Notes under the pieces: model-generated
Told to the model about the DNA's origin: nothing
What the model saw: the letters and a program-made list of their open reading frames with translations, nothing else
Databases searched by the model: none
Assembly: GCF_001422645.1 (NCBI RefSeq)
Contig: NZ_LMLR01000010.1
Span: 330,237-394,236 of the forward strand
Origin: Arthrobacter sp. Leaf69
GTDB lineage: Bacteria; Actinomycetota; Actinomycetes; Actinomycetales; Micrococcaceae
Direction: 5' to 3'
Length of the DNA: 64,000 nucleotides
In this document: in pieces, positions 7,929 through 16,843 of the stretch
Layout of the letters: each line of letters starts with the position of its first letter
Numbering within the stretch: position 1 is the stretch's first letter
Made by a program: the position numbers and the translations under genes

Positions 7929-8540
7929 TCAGGCTACGAGCATGACCGCGAGTGTGACCATAACCAAGGCGATGCCGCCGTCGAGCACGCGCCAGCTGCC
8001 CGGCCGGGCGAACACCGGCGCGAGGAACCGGGCGCCTGCGCCGAGGGCGGCGAACCACGCAATGCTGCCCAGACCGGCTCCGCCGGCGAACCACCACCGC
8101 CCGTCCGGGCCGTGGGTCCCCGCCAGGGACCCCAGCAGCAGCACGGTGTCCAAGTAGACGTGGGGGTTGAGCCAGGTCAGCGCGAGGCAGGTCCCGAGCG
8201 CGGCCGCCCAGGTTCCCTGCTGCCCGGTCGACAGCTGCGACGCCTGCGTTCCGCGGATGGCTCGCCGCGCGGCCATCAGGCCGTAAACCAGAAGGAACGC
8301 GGCTCCGGCCCAACGCACCACCTCAAGAACGCCGGGCGCCTGCTCGATGAGGACGCCCACCCCGGCCACGCCCAGCACGATCAGGACAAGATCGGAGAGG
8401 GCGCACACGGCAACCACCAGCAGCACGTGCGAGCGCTGGACGCCCTGGCGGAGAACGAAGGCGTTCTGCGCACCGATGGCGACGATGAGGGACAGCCCGC
8501 TGGCGAGGCCCGAGAGGAGAGAGAGGATCACGGGTTCCAC
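7929..8540 (-). CDS. LysE/ArgO family basic amino acid exporter
   Basis: 203 residues, five or six transmembrane helices. The N-terminal GAQNAFVLRQGVQRSHVLLV (about residues 22-42) is the signature of the LysE/ArgO branch that exports lysine and arginine. The C-terminal half contains LTWLNPHVYLDTVLLLGS, also typical of ArgO. It starts with GTG, and a LysR regulator of the LysG/ArgP type is divergent 60 bases away. This is the classic lysE-lysG arrangement, in which the regulator senses basic amino acids and switches on the exporter. Which amino acid is preferred cannot be read from the sequence. Confidence 0.9.
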   Translation of the reverse strand: MEPVILSLLSGLASGLSLIVAIGAQNAFVLRQGVQRSHVLLVVAVCALSDLVLIVLGVAGVGVLIEQAPGVLEVVRWAGAAFLLVYGLMAARRAIRGTQASQLSTGQQGTWAAALGTCLALTWLNPHVYLDTVLLLGSLAGTHGPDGRWWFAGGAGLGSIAWFAALGAGARFLAPVFARPGSWRVLDGGIALVMVTLAVMLVA

Positions 8541-8600
8541 GCTAGAGGGCCGGGCAGCATGAAACCAGTTAATAATTCTGGTCCAACATAAGATTGGCTA
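8541..8600. promoter_or_regulatory. Divergent control region of exporter and LysR gene
   Basis: 60 bases between opposed starts. An AT-rich block (TTAATAATTCTGG and CAACATAAGATTGG) lies in an otherwise GC-rich region. TAAGAT at 8589-8594 ends 6 bases before the ATG at 8601, so the regulator mRNA is probably leaderless. The LysR protein is expected to bind here, repressing itself and activating the exporter. Confidence 0.6.
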
Positions 8601-9482
8601 ATGATTGACATTCATCCGGAGCAGGCCCGGACCCTCGCGGCCATCGTGGCGCACGGAAGCTTCGAGGCCGCCGCCCGCCACCTCTTGGTTACGGCGTCGG
8701 CGGTGAGCCAGCGCGTCCGCGCCCTCGAAGTGGCCGTTGGCCGGCCGGTGCTCAAAAGGACCCGCCCGGTGGAACTCACCGCTTCCGGCCACGCGGTGGT
8801 GCGCTTCGCCCGGCAACTGGACATGCTCTCCGCCGATCTGGCCGAAGAGCTTCAGCCCGGCGCCCGGCCCGCCAGCGTCCGGCTGACCCTGGTTATTAAC
8901 AGCGATTCGCTGCACACGTGGGCGCTGCCCGGCCTGGCCTCCGTGGCGGGCAAGGTCCAGCTGGAGATCCTGCGCGAGGACCAGGACTATTCACTGGAAC
9001 TCCTGCGCAGCGGCGCCGCAGCGGCCGCCATCACCACCACGGCCAAGGCGGCTCCGGGCTGCTCCTCCCGACGCTTGGGTGTCATGCGCTACCTGCCGGT
9101 CTGCACGCCGGACTTCGCGGCCCGGTGGTTTTCCGGCGGCGCGACGGCGGACACGCTCGCCGTCGCCCCTGTGATCGTTTACGACCGCAAGGACGACCTG
9201 CAGGACCGCTACCTGCGGGGCGTGAGCCGCAAAACCCTCCAGCCGCCGCGGCATTTCGTCCCGGCCGCCCACGAGTTCGGGGAAGCCATCCGTTGGGGGA
9301 TGGGGTGGGGGCTGCTCCCCGAAATCGAGGTCTCGGACGAACTGAAGCGCCGCACGATGGTCTCCCTGGACCCCGCGGCGCGCGTGGATGTGCCGCTGCA
9401 CTGGCAGCAATGGCGGCACGGTTCGGCTGCCCTGGAGGAGGTCGCGGCCGCCGTCCTGGCCGCCGCCCGCCTCCTCCGGTGA
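8601..9482 (+). CDS. LysR regulator, ArgP/LysG (IciA) type
   Basis: 293 residues. The N-terminal winged HTH is clear: QARTLAAIVAHGSFEAAARH, then LLVTASAVSQRVRALEVAVG (about residues 8-50). The rest is a LysR ligand-binding domain with the ArgP/LysG-like segment VIVYDRKDDLQDRYL. The divergent LysE-type exporter supports a role as a sensor of lysine or arginine. The start has no ribosome site, but a TAAGAT box 6 bases upstream fits a leaderless transcript. Confidence 0.9.
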   Translation: MIDIHPEQARTLAAIVAHGSFEAAARHLLVTASAVSQRVRALEVAVGRPVLKRTRPVELTASGHAVVRFARQLDMLSADLAEELQPGARPASVRLTLVINSDSLHTWALPGLASVAGKVQLEILREDQDYSLELLRSGAAAAAITTTAKAAPGCSSRRLGVMRYLPVCTPDFAARWFSGGATADTLAVAPVIVYDRKDDLQDRYLRGVSRKTLQPPRHFVPAAHEFGEAIRWGMGWGLLPEIEVSDELKRRTMVSLDPAARVDVPLHWQQWRHGSAALEEVAAAVLAAARLLR

Positions 9483-9580
9483 GCCCGCCGGTGGCGGGCG
9501 CGCCGCGACTGGCAGGAACTCGCGTAGACGTGACCGATTTCCGCCAGTCCCCGGGCCGCCGCACCGGCTAGATTGGCATC

Positions 9581-10564
9581 ATGGCAACAACCGCCCAGAC
9601 AGGCTCCCCCCAACCGGACAGCGCACGCCCGGGCCGCACCCACGACGTGCCGCCCGCCACCCGCTCCGCAAAACAGCCCCTCCCCCCGGCCCAGATCAGC
9701 CGCCTCGGCATCGCCGCCGTGGTGGTCACCGTCGTGCTGTGGGCGTCCGCCTTTGTGGGCATCCGGGCCGTGGGGCCCAGCTTCTCCCCCGGCTCCCTGA
9801 CCCTGGGCCGGCTAGCGATTGCCGCCGTCGTACTGGGCCTGGTGGTGCTGCCGCAGATCCGGAAGAACCCCAACCTCCCCCGGGGCCGCGAATGGTGGCC
9901 CATCCTGGCCTACGGTGTCATGTGGTTCGGCGGCTACAACGTCGCCCTGAACGCCGCCGAACACCTGCTCGACGCCGGCACGGCCGCCCTGCTGATCAAC
10001 GTCAACCCGATCCTGGTGGCCATCATGGCCGGGGTGATCCTCAAGGAGGGCTTCCCCCGCTGGCTGATCATCGGCAGCCTTGTCGCGTTCGCCGGCGTCG
10101 CCGTGATCGCGCTCGGGTCCGGGCAGCGGTCCACGGCGGACGTCGCCGGGGTGCTGCTGTGCCTGCTGGCGGCTGCCCTCGCCGCGGTGAGTGTGATCGT
10201 GCAGAAGCCCGTCCTGCGAAAGTTCCCCGCCGCCCAGGCCACCTGGTACGGAATCATGGTCGGCGCGCTCTGCTGCCTGCCCTTCAGCGGCCAGCTGGTC
10301 TCCGAGCTGCAGGCGGCCCCGCTGCCGGCGACGCTGGGGCTCGTCTACCTCGGCATCTTCCCGACTGCGATCGCGTTCACCACCTGGGCCTACGCACTGT
10401 CCCTGATCGACGCCGGCCGGCTCGCGGCCACCACCTACCTCGTGCCCGGCACCACGATCCTGATCTCCTGGCTGGTGCTCGGCGAGATCCCCACCGTCTG
10501 GGGCCTCGTCGGCGGTGTCATCTGCCTGGTGGGGGTGGGGCTGACCCGGCGCCGGTCCCGCTGA
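9581..10564 (+). CDS. EamA/DMT family transporter
   Basis: 327 residues. A proline-rich cytoplasmic N-terminus of about 45 residues is followed by ten hydrophobic helices in two EamA repeats. Markers are VVVTVVLWASAFVGIRAVG (helix 1) and the repeat-end segment HLLDAGTAALLINVNPILVA. The second repeat contains YLGIFPTAIAFTTWAYAL. It is a drug/metabolite or amino-acid exporter of unknown substrate. A TAGATT box ends 6 bases before the ATG and no ribosome site is visible, so a leaderless start is likely. The next gene begins 20 bases after its stop. Confidence 0.88.
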   Translation: MATTAQTGSPQPDSARPGRTHDVPPATRSAKQPLPPAQISRLGIAAVVVTVVLWASAFVGIRAVGPSFSPGSLTLGRLAIAAVVLGLVVLPQIRKNPNLPRGREWWPILAYGVMWFGGYNVALNAAEHLLDAGTAALLINVNPILVAIMAGVILKEGFPRWLIIGSLVAFAGVAVIALGSGQRSTADVAGVLLCLLAAALAAVSVIVQKPVLRKFPAAQATWYGIMVGALCCLPFSGQLVSELQAAPLPATLGLVYLGIFPTAIAFTTWAYALSLIDAGRLAATTYLVPGTTILISWLVLGEIPTVWGLVGGVICLVGVGLTRRRSR

Positions 10565-10584
10565 TTCGGCGCTAGAGTTCAGCT

Positions 10585-11031
10585 ATGCCCGCTTCCTTGC
10601 CGCCAGGCCTGCCCATCATTCCGGACGGCGCGGATGACGGCGACGAGGGCGACAGTCATGCCCCGTTCCCGATGTCCGAACCGGATTTCGAAGCCGCCGT
10701 CAGCGACGCCCTGGACCGGATCCCACCGGAGCTGGCGCAGACCATGAACAACGTGGCCATCTTCATCGAGGACGACTACACACCGCAGCCGGGCGAGGAC
10801 CCCGACACCGTGCTGCTGGGACTCTACGAAGGCGTGCCCCTGACCGAACGGGACTCCTGGTGGGACGCCGGCTCCCTGCCGGACCGCATCACCATCTACC
10901 GCCAGCCGATCCTGGACATCTGCGAGTCGCGCGAGGACGTGATCGAGGAAGTGACGATCACCGTGGTCCACGAGATCGCGCACCACTTCGGCATCAGCGA
11001 CGACCGGCTGCACGAGCTCGGCTGGGGCTAG
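10585..11031 (+). CDS. Minimal zincin metallopeptidase (DUF1025 type)
   Basis: 148 residues, cytoplasmic. The zinc motif HEIAHHFG starts at residue 129 (H129, E130, H133), near the C-terminus, followed by D and a short helix, the layout of the small metallopeptidase family once called DUF1025. Conserved upstream features are TMNNVAIFIEDDY and LLGLYEGVPLTERDS. The substrate is unknown. A TAGAGT box ends 6 bases before the ATG, pointing to a leaderless mRNA. The stop codon of this gene also forms part of the TAGCCT box before the next gene. Confidence 0.88.
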   Translation: MPASLPPGLPIIPDGADDGDEGDSHAPFPMSEPDFEAAVSDALDRIPPELAQTMNNVAIFIEDDYTPQPGEDPDTVLLGLYEGVPLTERDSWWDAGSLPDRITIYRQPILDICESREDVIEEVTITVVHEIAHHFGISDDRLHELGWG

Positions 11032-11041
11032 CCTTGTAGGC

Positions 11042-11962
11042 ATGGGACACGACCACAGCCACTCGCACGGGATTACCGCGACCGGGAAGCACCGCAAGCG
11101 CCTGGTCGCGGTCCTGGCCATCACCCTCGCCGTCGTCCTGATCCAGATCGTCGGAGCCCTGATTTCGGGGTCCCTGGCCCTGCTGGCCGATGCCGGCCAC
11201 ATGCTGTCCGACGCGGCCGGCGTCTTTATCGCCCTTCTGGCCGCCTGGATCGCCTCCCGGCCCGCGAGCGACCAGCGCACCTACGGCTACCAGCGCGCCG
11301 AAGTGCTGGCCGCCCTGGCCAACGCCCTGGTGCTGATGGTCATCTCGGTGGTCATCTTCACGGAGGCCATCCGCCGGATTGGCTCCGCTCCCGAGGTCCA
11401 GACCGACGTGATGCTCTACGCGGCCGTTCTGGGCGCCGTCGCCAACCTCGTGTCGCTGCTGATCCTGCGCGGTGCGCAGAAGGAAAGCCTGAACGTCCGG
11501 GGCGCCTACCTCGAGGTCCTGGGCGATCTGCTCGGCTCCTTCGCGGTCATCGCCGCCGCAGTGGTCATTATGGTCACGGGGTTCCAGTCGGCGGACAACA
11601 TCGCTTCGATCGTGATTGCGCTGATGATCCTGCCCCGGGCCTGGCACCTGCTCCGCGATGTGGTGGATGTACTGCTCGAGGCGACCCCCAAGGGTGTGGA
11701 CGTGCAGCTGATCCGCGAGCACATCCTTGCCGTGGAGGGTGTGGCGTCCGTGCACGACATCCATATCTGGACCATCACCTCCGGTGTACCGGTGTTTTCC
11801 GCCCATGTGGTGGTGGAGGATGCAGCCCTGGGCGCCCGCGGCGCAGACCAGGTCCTGGACAAACTCGTCAGCTGCCTGGGCTCGCATTTCGACACGGAGC
11901 ACTGCACCTTCCAGCTGGAACCGGCCTCCCACGCGGAGCACGAATCACACCAGCACGCCTAG
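11042..11962 (+). CDS. Cation diffusion facilitator (Zn/Cd/Co exporter)
   Basis: 306 residues, CzcD/ZitB type. The start MGHDHSHSHG and the end HAEHESHQHA are histidine-rich metal-binding tails. Six helices follow, with the transport-site residues in LLADAGHMLSDAAGV (helix 2, D and H-x3-D) and a second site in YLEVLGDLLGS (helix 5). The C-terminal cytoplasmic ferredoxin-like domain contains VHDIHIWTI. It exports zinc and related divalent metals by proton exchange. A TAGCCT box lies 7 bases before the ATG, consistent with a leaderless start. No metal regulator is next to it. Confidence 0.92.
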   Translation: MGHDHSHSHGITATGKHRKRLVAVLAITLAVVLIQIVGALISGSLALLADAGHMLSDAAGVFIALLAAWIASRPASDQRTYGYQRAEVLAALANALVLMVISVVIFTEAIRRIGSAPEVQTDVMLYAAVLGAVANLVSLLILRGAQKESLNVRGAYLEVLGDLLGSFAVIAAAVVIMVTGFQSADNIASIVIALMILPRAWHLLRDVVDVLLEATPKGVDVQLIREHILAVEGVASVHDIHIWTITSGVPVFSAHVVVEDAALGARGADQVLDKLVSCLGSHFDTEHCTFQLEPASHAEHESHQHA

Positions 11963-12180
11963 GCGCGGAACGCACGGAATGTCCGCGGCGCCGGGCGACA
12001 CACCCCGCCAACGTGTGACCAAATGACATTCTTGTTGTTTATGTTATTGATGTGACCAGTGTTGCCAAAGTGGCCATTGGCACGTAGCCTCGACCGTGCT
12101 GGGGGATCAGCCGGGCGTTTCCACGCGCCGGCATCCACGCTTGCCCGCTCCAGCCCGATATCTGCAGCGAGGGTTTGACC
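11963..12180. promoter_or_regulatory. AT-rich control region of the NlpC/P60 gene
   Basis: 218 bases without a gene. It holds a direct repeat TGTGACCA (12014-12021 and 12051-12058), an AT-rich tract between them (CTTGTTGTTTATGTTATTG) that could be a promoter core, and an inverted repeat TGCCAA/TTGGCA (12063-12068 and 12077-12082). A long 5' leader of about 100 bases would follow. The ydaO-type c-di-AMP riboswitch common before such genes was looked for and not found. Confidence 0.5.
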
Positions 12181-13656
<1,476 letters not shown>

Positions 13657-13704
13657 GCCGTTCCCGCCGCATACATCTGACCGGCTCCTGCCGGGAACCC
13701 TCCC

Positions 13705-14622
13705 CTAGGAAAGCACGTCCTTCGTGATGAACCTGCCGTAGGCGAGCGCACCGAAAACGGCGACGTAGCCGCCCTGCAGCAGCGAGTTCGTCAGGAAGGA
13801 ATCCCAGGCGACCGGCTGGCGAAGCAGGTCCGCGAAGTCCAGCCAGTAGTGGCTGAAGAGCCACGGGTGCAGCCACTCCAGCTGTGGCAGCGCGTCGAGG
13901 ACCTGCGACACCACCGCGAGCACGACAGTGGACGCCATCGCCCCCACAGGCACGTCCGTGAGCGTGGACATAAAGAGCCCGATCGCCGAGAGGCCCATCA
14001 GGGAGACGGCAAGGTAGGCGGCAATCAACAGGAGCCGCAGCATCGCCTCCGACGCCCCGATCGAGTCCCCGGAGAGCAGGGTGACCGGTCCCACCGGGAA
14101 GAGGGCCGCTCCGATCGCGGCCCCGACCAGCGCCACCACGAGCGGCGCCGCGACGGCGAACGCCACCGCACCGGCGTATTTCACGAGCAGCAGCCTGACC
14201 CTGCCCGCAGGCGCGACCAGCAGGTACCGCAGGGTTCCCTGCCCGGCCTCGCCGGCCACGGTGTCGCCCGCCACCACACCCACGGTCAGCGGCAGGAACA
14301 GCGGAACGGAGACCAGCATGGCGGTCACGCCAACAAACAAACCGTTCTGGGTGATCCGGTCCAGGAACGCCGGACCCCGGCCGGGCGGCACCGCGGAGGA
14401 CACCCGCACCGCCACGGCAATCAGGATGGGGATGGCCGCCAGCGCGCACAGCATGGCCCAGGTACGGCGGCGCCGGAACAGCACACCGAGTTCGGACGCC
14501 AGCAAGCCGCGGCTCTGGCCGCCCCGCCGGACGGTCTCCGCAGCGGGGGCGCCTCCTGGGGTGTGGCCGGGGCTGACACCAGCACCGGAGATGACACTGG
14601 GACTGGATTTTTCACTGGACAA
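13705..14622 (-). CDS. ABC exporter permease subunit (ABC-2 type)
   Basis: 305 residues. After a polar N-terminus of about 50 residues come six hydrophobic segments and a large extracytoplasmic loop, as in ABC-2/NatB permeases. The gene overlaps the ATPase gene by 11 bases and its best in-frame start is TTG, so translation is probably coupled to the ATPase; a start further in cannot be ruled out. Together with the ATPase and the LolA-like protein it should form an exporter or membrane-remodelling complex of unknown substrate. Confidence 0.85.
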   Translation of the reverse strand: MSSEKSSPSVISGAGVSPGHTPGGAPAAETVRRGGQSRGLLASELGVLFRRRRTWAMLCALAAIPILIAVAVRVSSAVPPGRGPAFLDRITQNGLFVGVTAMLVSVPLFLPLTVGVVAGDTVAGEAGQGTLRYLLVAPAGRVRLLLVKYAGAVAFAVAAPLVVALVGAAIGAALFPVGPVTLLSGDSIGASEAMLRLLLIAAYLAVSLMGLSAIGLFMSTLTDVPVGAMASTVVLAVVSQVLDALPQLEWLHPWLFSHYWLDFADLLRQPVAWDSFLTNSLLQGGYVAVFGALAYGRFITKDVLS

Positions 14623-15625
14623 CGTCGAAGCCCTCCCCCGTCAGCGCCACAAAACGCTCCTCCAGGCTGACCTGCTCGGTCGCGAAACCGCGGACCCGGA
14701 CACCTGCCGCCACCAGGGCGGCCACCACCGCCTCCGGTGCCACCGCCCCGTCAGCCCCCGCGGGAGGTACCCCGGCCGGAAGAGGCGCGTAGAGCACGTC
14801 CCCGGCGCCGTTGGAACCGGGGACGCTCACCGCCGCGCTCAGGCCCAGCCGGGCCAGCACCTCGGCCGCGGCGCCGGCGTCGGGCGTCAGCACCCGGATG
14901 CGGGCCTGTCCGTCCTGGCGCAACTCCGCGAGAGTCCCCTGGGCCACCAGCCGGCCCGCGCTCATGATGGCCGCGTGTGTGCAGATCTGTTCCACCTCGG
15001 CCAGCAGGTGGCTGGAGACGAACACGGTGGCGCCGTCCGCCGCGAGCGAGCGCACCAGGCTGCGGACCTCCCGGGTGCCCTGCGGATCCAGTCCGTTCGT
15101 GGGTTCATCCAGGACCAGGAGTTCGCGGGGGGCCAACAGTGCGTTGGCGATGCCCAGCCGCTGCTTCATGCCCAGCGAGTAGGCCCGCACTTTCTTGTCC
15201 GCGGCATGCGTCAGCCCCACCCGCTCCAGCGCCGACCGGACCCGGGCCTTCCGGGTGGCGGCGGGAGCACGCGGGTCCGCGGCGTCGAAGCGGTGCAGGT
15301 TGGCCGCGCCGGAGAGGAAGGGGTAGAAGGCCGGCCCCTCGACCAGGGCGCCCACGCGCGGCAGCACCTCGCGCAGTTGCCCCGGCATTTCCTGGCCGAG
15401 GAGCCGGACCGAGCCGCTGCTGGCCGCAGCGAGGCCGAGCATGAGCCGGATGGTGGTGGTTTTCCCGGAGCCGTTGGGGCCCAGGAAGCCGAAGACGGAT
15501 CCCCTTGGCACGGCCAGGTCGACGCCGTCGACGGCTAGCTGGTGGCCGAAGCGCTTGCTGAGGCCGGTGGTCTCGATGCACAGGTCCGTCGCGTACGGTT
15601 CCGTCGCCGGCCCGGCGGCGGTCAC
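14612..15625 (-). CDS. ABC exporter ATP-binding protein
   Basis: 337 residues with all nucleotide-binding motifs. Walker A is GPNGSGKTTT (about residues 49-58), the signature YSLGMKQRL is at about 147-155, and Walker B LLVLDEPTNGLDP is at about 167-179, with the switch H in SSHLLAEVEQ. The C-terminal 90 residues are the extra domain found in DrrA/CcmA-type exporters. The GTG start lies at the end of a tandem array of 11-base GTG-containing repeats, and no clear ribosome site is present. The same operon encodes the LolA-like protein and the permease. Confidence 0.92.
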   Translation of the reverse strand: MTAAGPATEPYATDLCIETTGLSKRFGHQLAVDGVDLAVPRGSVFGFLGPNGSGKTTTIRLMLGLAAASSGSVRLLGQEMPGQLREVLPRVGALVEGPAFYPFLSGAANLHRFDAADPRAPAATRKARVRSALERVGLTHAADKKVRAYSLGMKQRLGIANALLAPRELLVLDEPTNGLDPQGTREVRSLVRSLAADGATVFVSSHLLAEVEQICTHAAIMSAGRLVAQGTLAELRQDGQARIRVLTPDAGAAAEVLARLGLSAAVSVPGSNGAGDVLYAPLPAGVPPAGADGAVAPEAVVAALVAAGVRVRGFATEQVSLEERFVALTGEGFDVVQ

Positions 15626-15658
15626 GCGGCGGTCACGGGGCGGTCACGGGGCGGTCAC
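15615..15658 (-). repeat. Tandem 11-base repeat carrying successive GTG codons
   Basis: Four tandem units close to GTGACCGCCCC on the minus strand, with GTG first bases at 15658, 15647, 15636 and 15625. The first unit contains the stop of the LolA-like gene and the last supplies the start of the ABC ATPase gene. Because 11 is not a multiple of 3 the GTGs are in different frames. Copy-number changes would alter the spacing between the two genes. Confidence 0.85.
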
Positions 15659-16818
15659 CGCTGCGTGGCGGCGGCCTGCAGCCGCTCCAAGGGCACGGAA
15701 CCGGCGAGGATACGCCCGTCGTCGAGGATCAGGACATTCACCAGCGACGTGGACACCAGCCGTCCGCCCGGCACGGCTACAGCGGCCTGTTCCAGCAGCG
15801 CGGCGGCGCCGGACGAGGTTCCTGCCGCGACGGAGGAGTCAGGCTGCAGCGGGTTGGCGGCCGCGGGGTCCTGAACCTCGGTCTGCGGCGGGATCTGGCC
15901 AGGAAGTGCTGCGGTTCCTGCGGGGAACTCCAGCACGGATTCCCAGCCGGTTCCGGTGACGGTGGGCCGCTTCGCGGTCTTCGCTGCGGCCGGGTCCGAC
16001 GGCGGCACGGCGGCTTTTTCGTGATGCGCCGGCAGTGGGATCTCTTTGACGGTGGCCCCGGGCGGCGGGGTGAAATTGAAGATGGCGGAATCCGGGGTTT
16101 CAAGCGTGAGAGCAGTGAAGGCGACGCTGAACGCCGGCTCGGCCTGTCCGCGGGCCTTCACTTCGACGCCGAGCGGAAGTCCGCTGGCGCCGTCGACCGC
16201 GATGGCGACCGAATCCACCAGGGTGACCTCGGACGCGGGGGTGAGCACCAGATTGTAGGCTGCCCGTCCGGCGACCTGGACGTCCGGGCCGACGGTCACC
16301 TCAGTGCTCGCGTCGAGCTTGGCGAGGAGCTTGTCAGCCAGGTCTTCAGGCGTCGCCACGGCTCCGGGGCGGGCTTCATGGCGGCCGGCAGCATCGGCAG
16401 GAAGCTGGGCGTGGGCGGCGGTATTGTCCTTGGAGTTGTAGAACCAAAGCTCGTCGCCGTTCCGGACCGCGTTCCGTTCGGCCATCCGGTCCATGATCTG
16501 CACCCGCGCCTTGCCGGGCCCGTCAAGGTAGACGCGGGCCGTGTGCGGGCCGGTCAGCAGCTCCAGCCACGCGGTCTCCGCGGACCCCGCGCCGGGCCCG
16601 GTCTTCGGAAGTTCCGGCAGACCGATCTCGGAGCTTTGTTCCAGCGTCCCGGACAGGGATTTCTCGCCGTGCTGGGCGATCATCAGCAGCACCTGTTGCG
16701 GCGTCTTCTCCGGCAGCGGGTCCCCGGCGCTGGCGGGGAGGGACCCGGACAGGACACCGGCCGCGATCACGGCAGGCACCGCCACGGCGGGCATCCAACG
16801 CAGCCATCTGCGCGTCAT
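15655..16818 (-). CDS. LolA-like exported protein (DUF2092 type)
   Basis: 387 residues from the ATG with a GGAGCG site 10 bases upstream; a longer start would run into the previous gene. A signal peptide (MTRRWLRWMPAVAVPAV, ending near LPASA) leads to a domain of alternating beta strands (SLSGTLEQSSEIGLPELP, KARVQIMDRMAERNAVRNGD, ELWFYNSKDN) like the LolA/RseB half-barrel. Such domains bind lipids or lipoproteins. The C-terminal half is Pro/Ala-rich but ends in a short beta segment. Only 29 bases separate it from the ABC ATPase gene, so the three genes probably work together in lipid or lipoprotein handling. This is inference. Confidence 0.8.
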   Translation of the reverse strand: MTRRWLRWMPAVAVPAVIAAGVLSGSLPASAGDPLPEKTPQQVLLMIAQHGEKSLSGTLEQSSEIGLPELPKTGPGAGSAETAWLELLTGPHTARVYLDGPGKARVQIMDRMAERNAVRNGDELWFYNSKDNTAAHAQLPADAAGRHEARPGAVATPEDLADKLLAKLDASTEVTVGPDVQVAGRAAYNLVLTPASEVTLVDSVAIAVDGASGLPLGVEVKARGQAEPAFSVAFTALTLETPDSAIFNFTPPPGATVKEIPLPAHHEKAAVPPSDPAAAKTAKRPTVTGTGWESVLEFPAGTAALPGQIPPQTEVQDPAAANPLQPDSSVAAGTSSGAAALLEQAAVAVPGGRLVSTSLVNVLILDDGRILAGSVPLERLQAAATQR

Positions 16819-16843
16819 TGCGACCGCGCTCCAACCTTGCAGC

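Noticed and set aside
11963..12180. c-di-AMP (ydaO) riboswitch before the NlpC/P60 gene
   Set aside because: The conserved blocks of that riboswitch were not found in the leader, although it is long enough.
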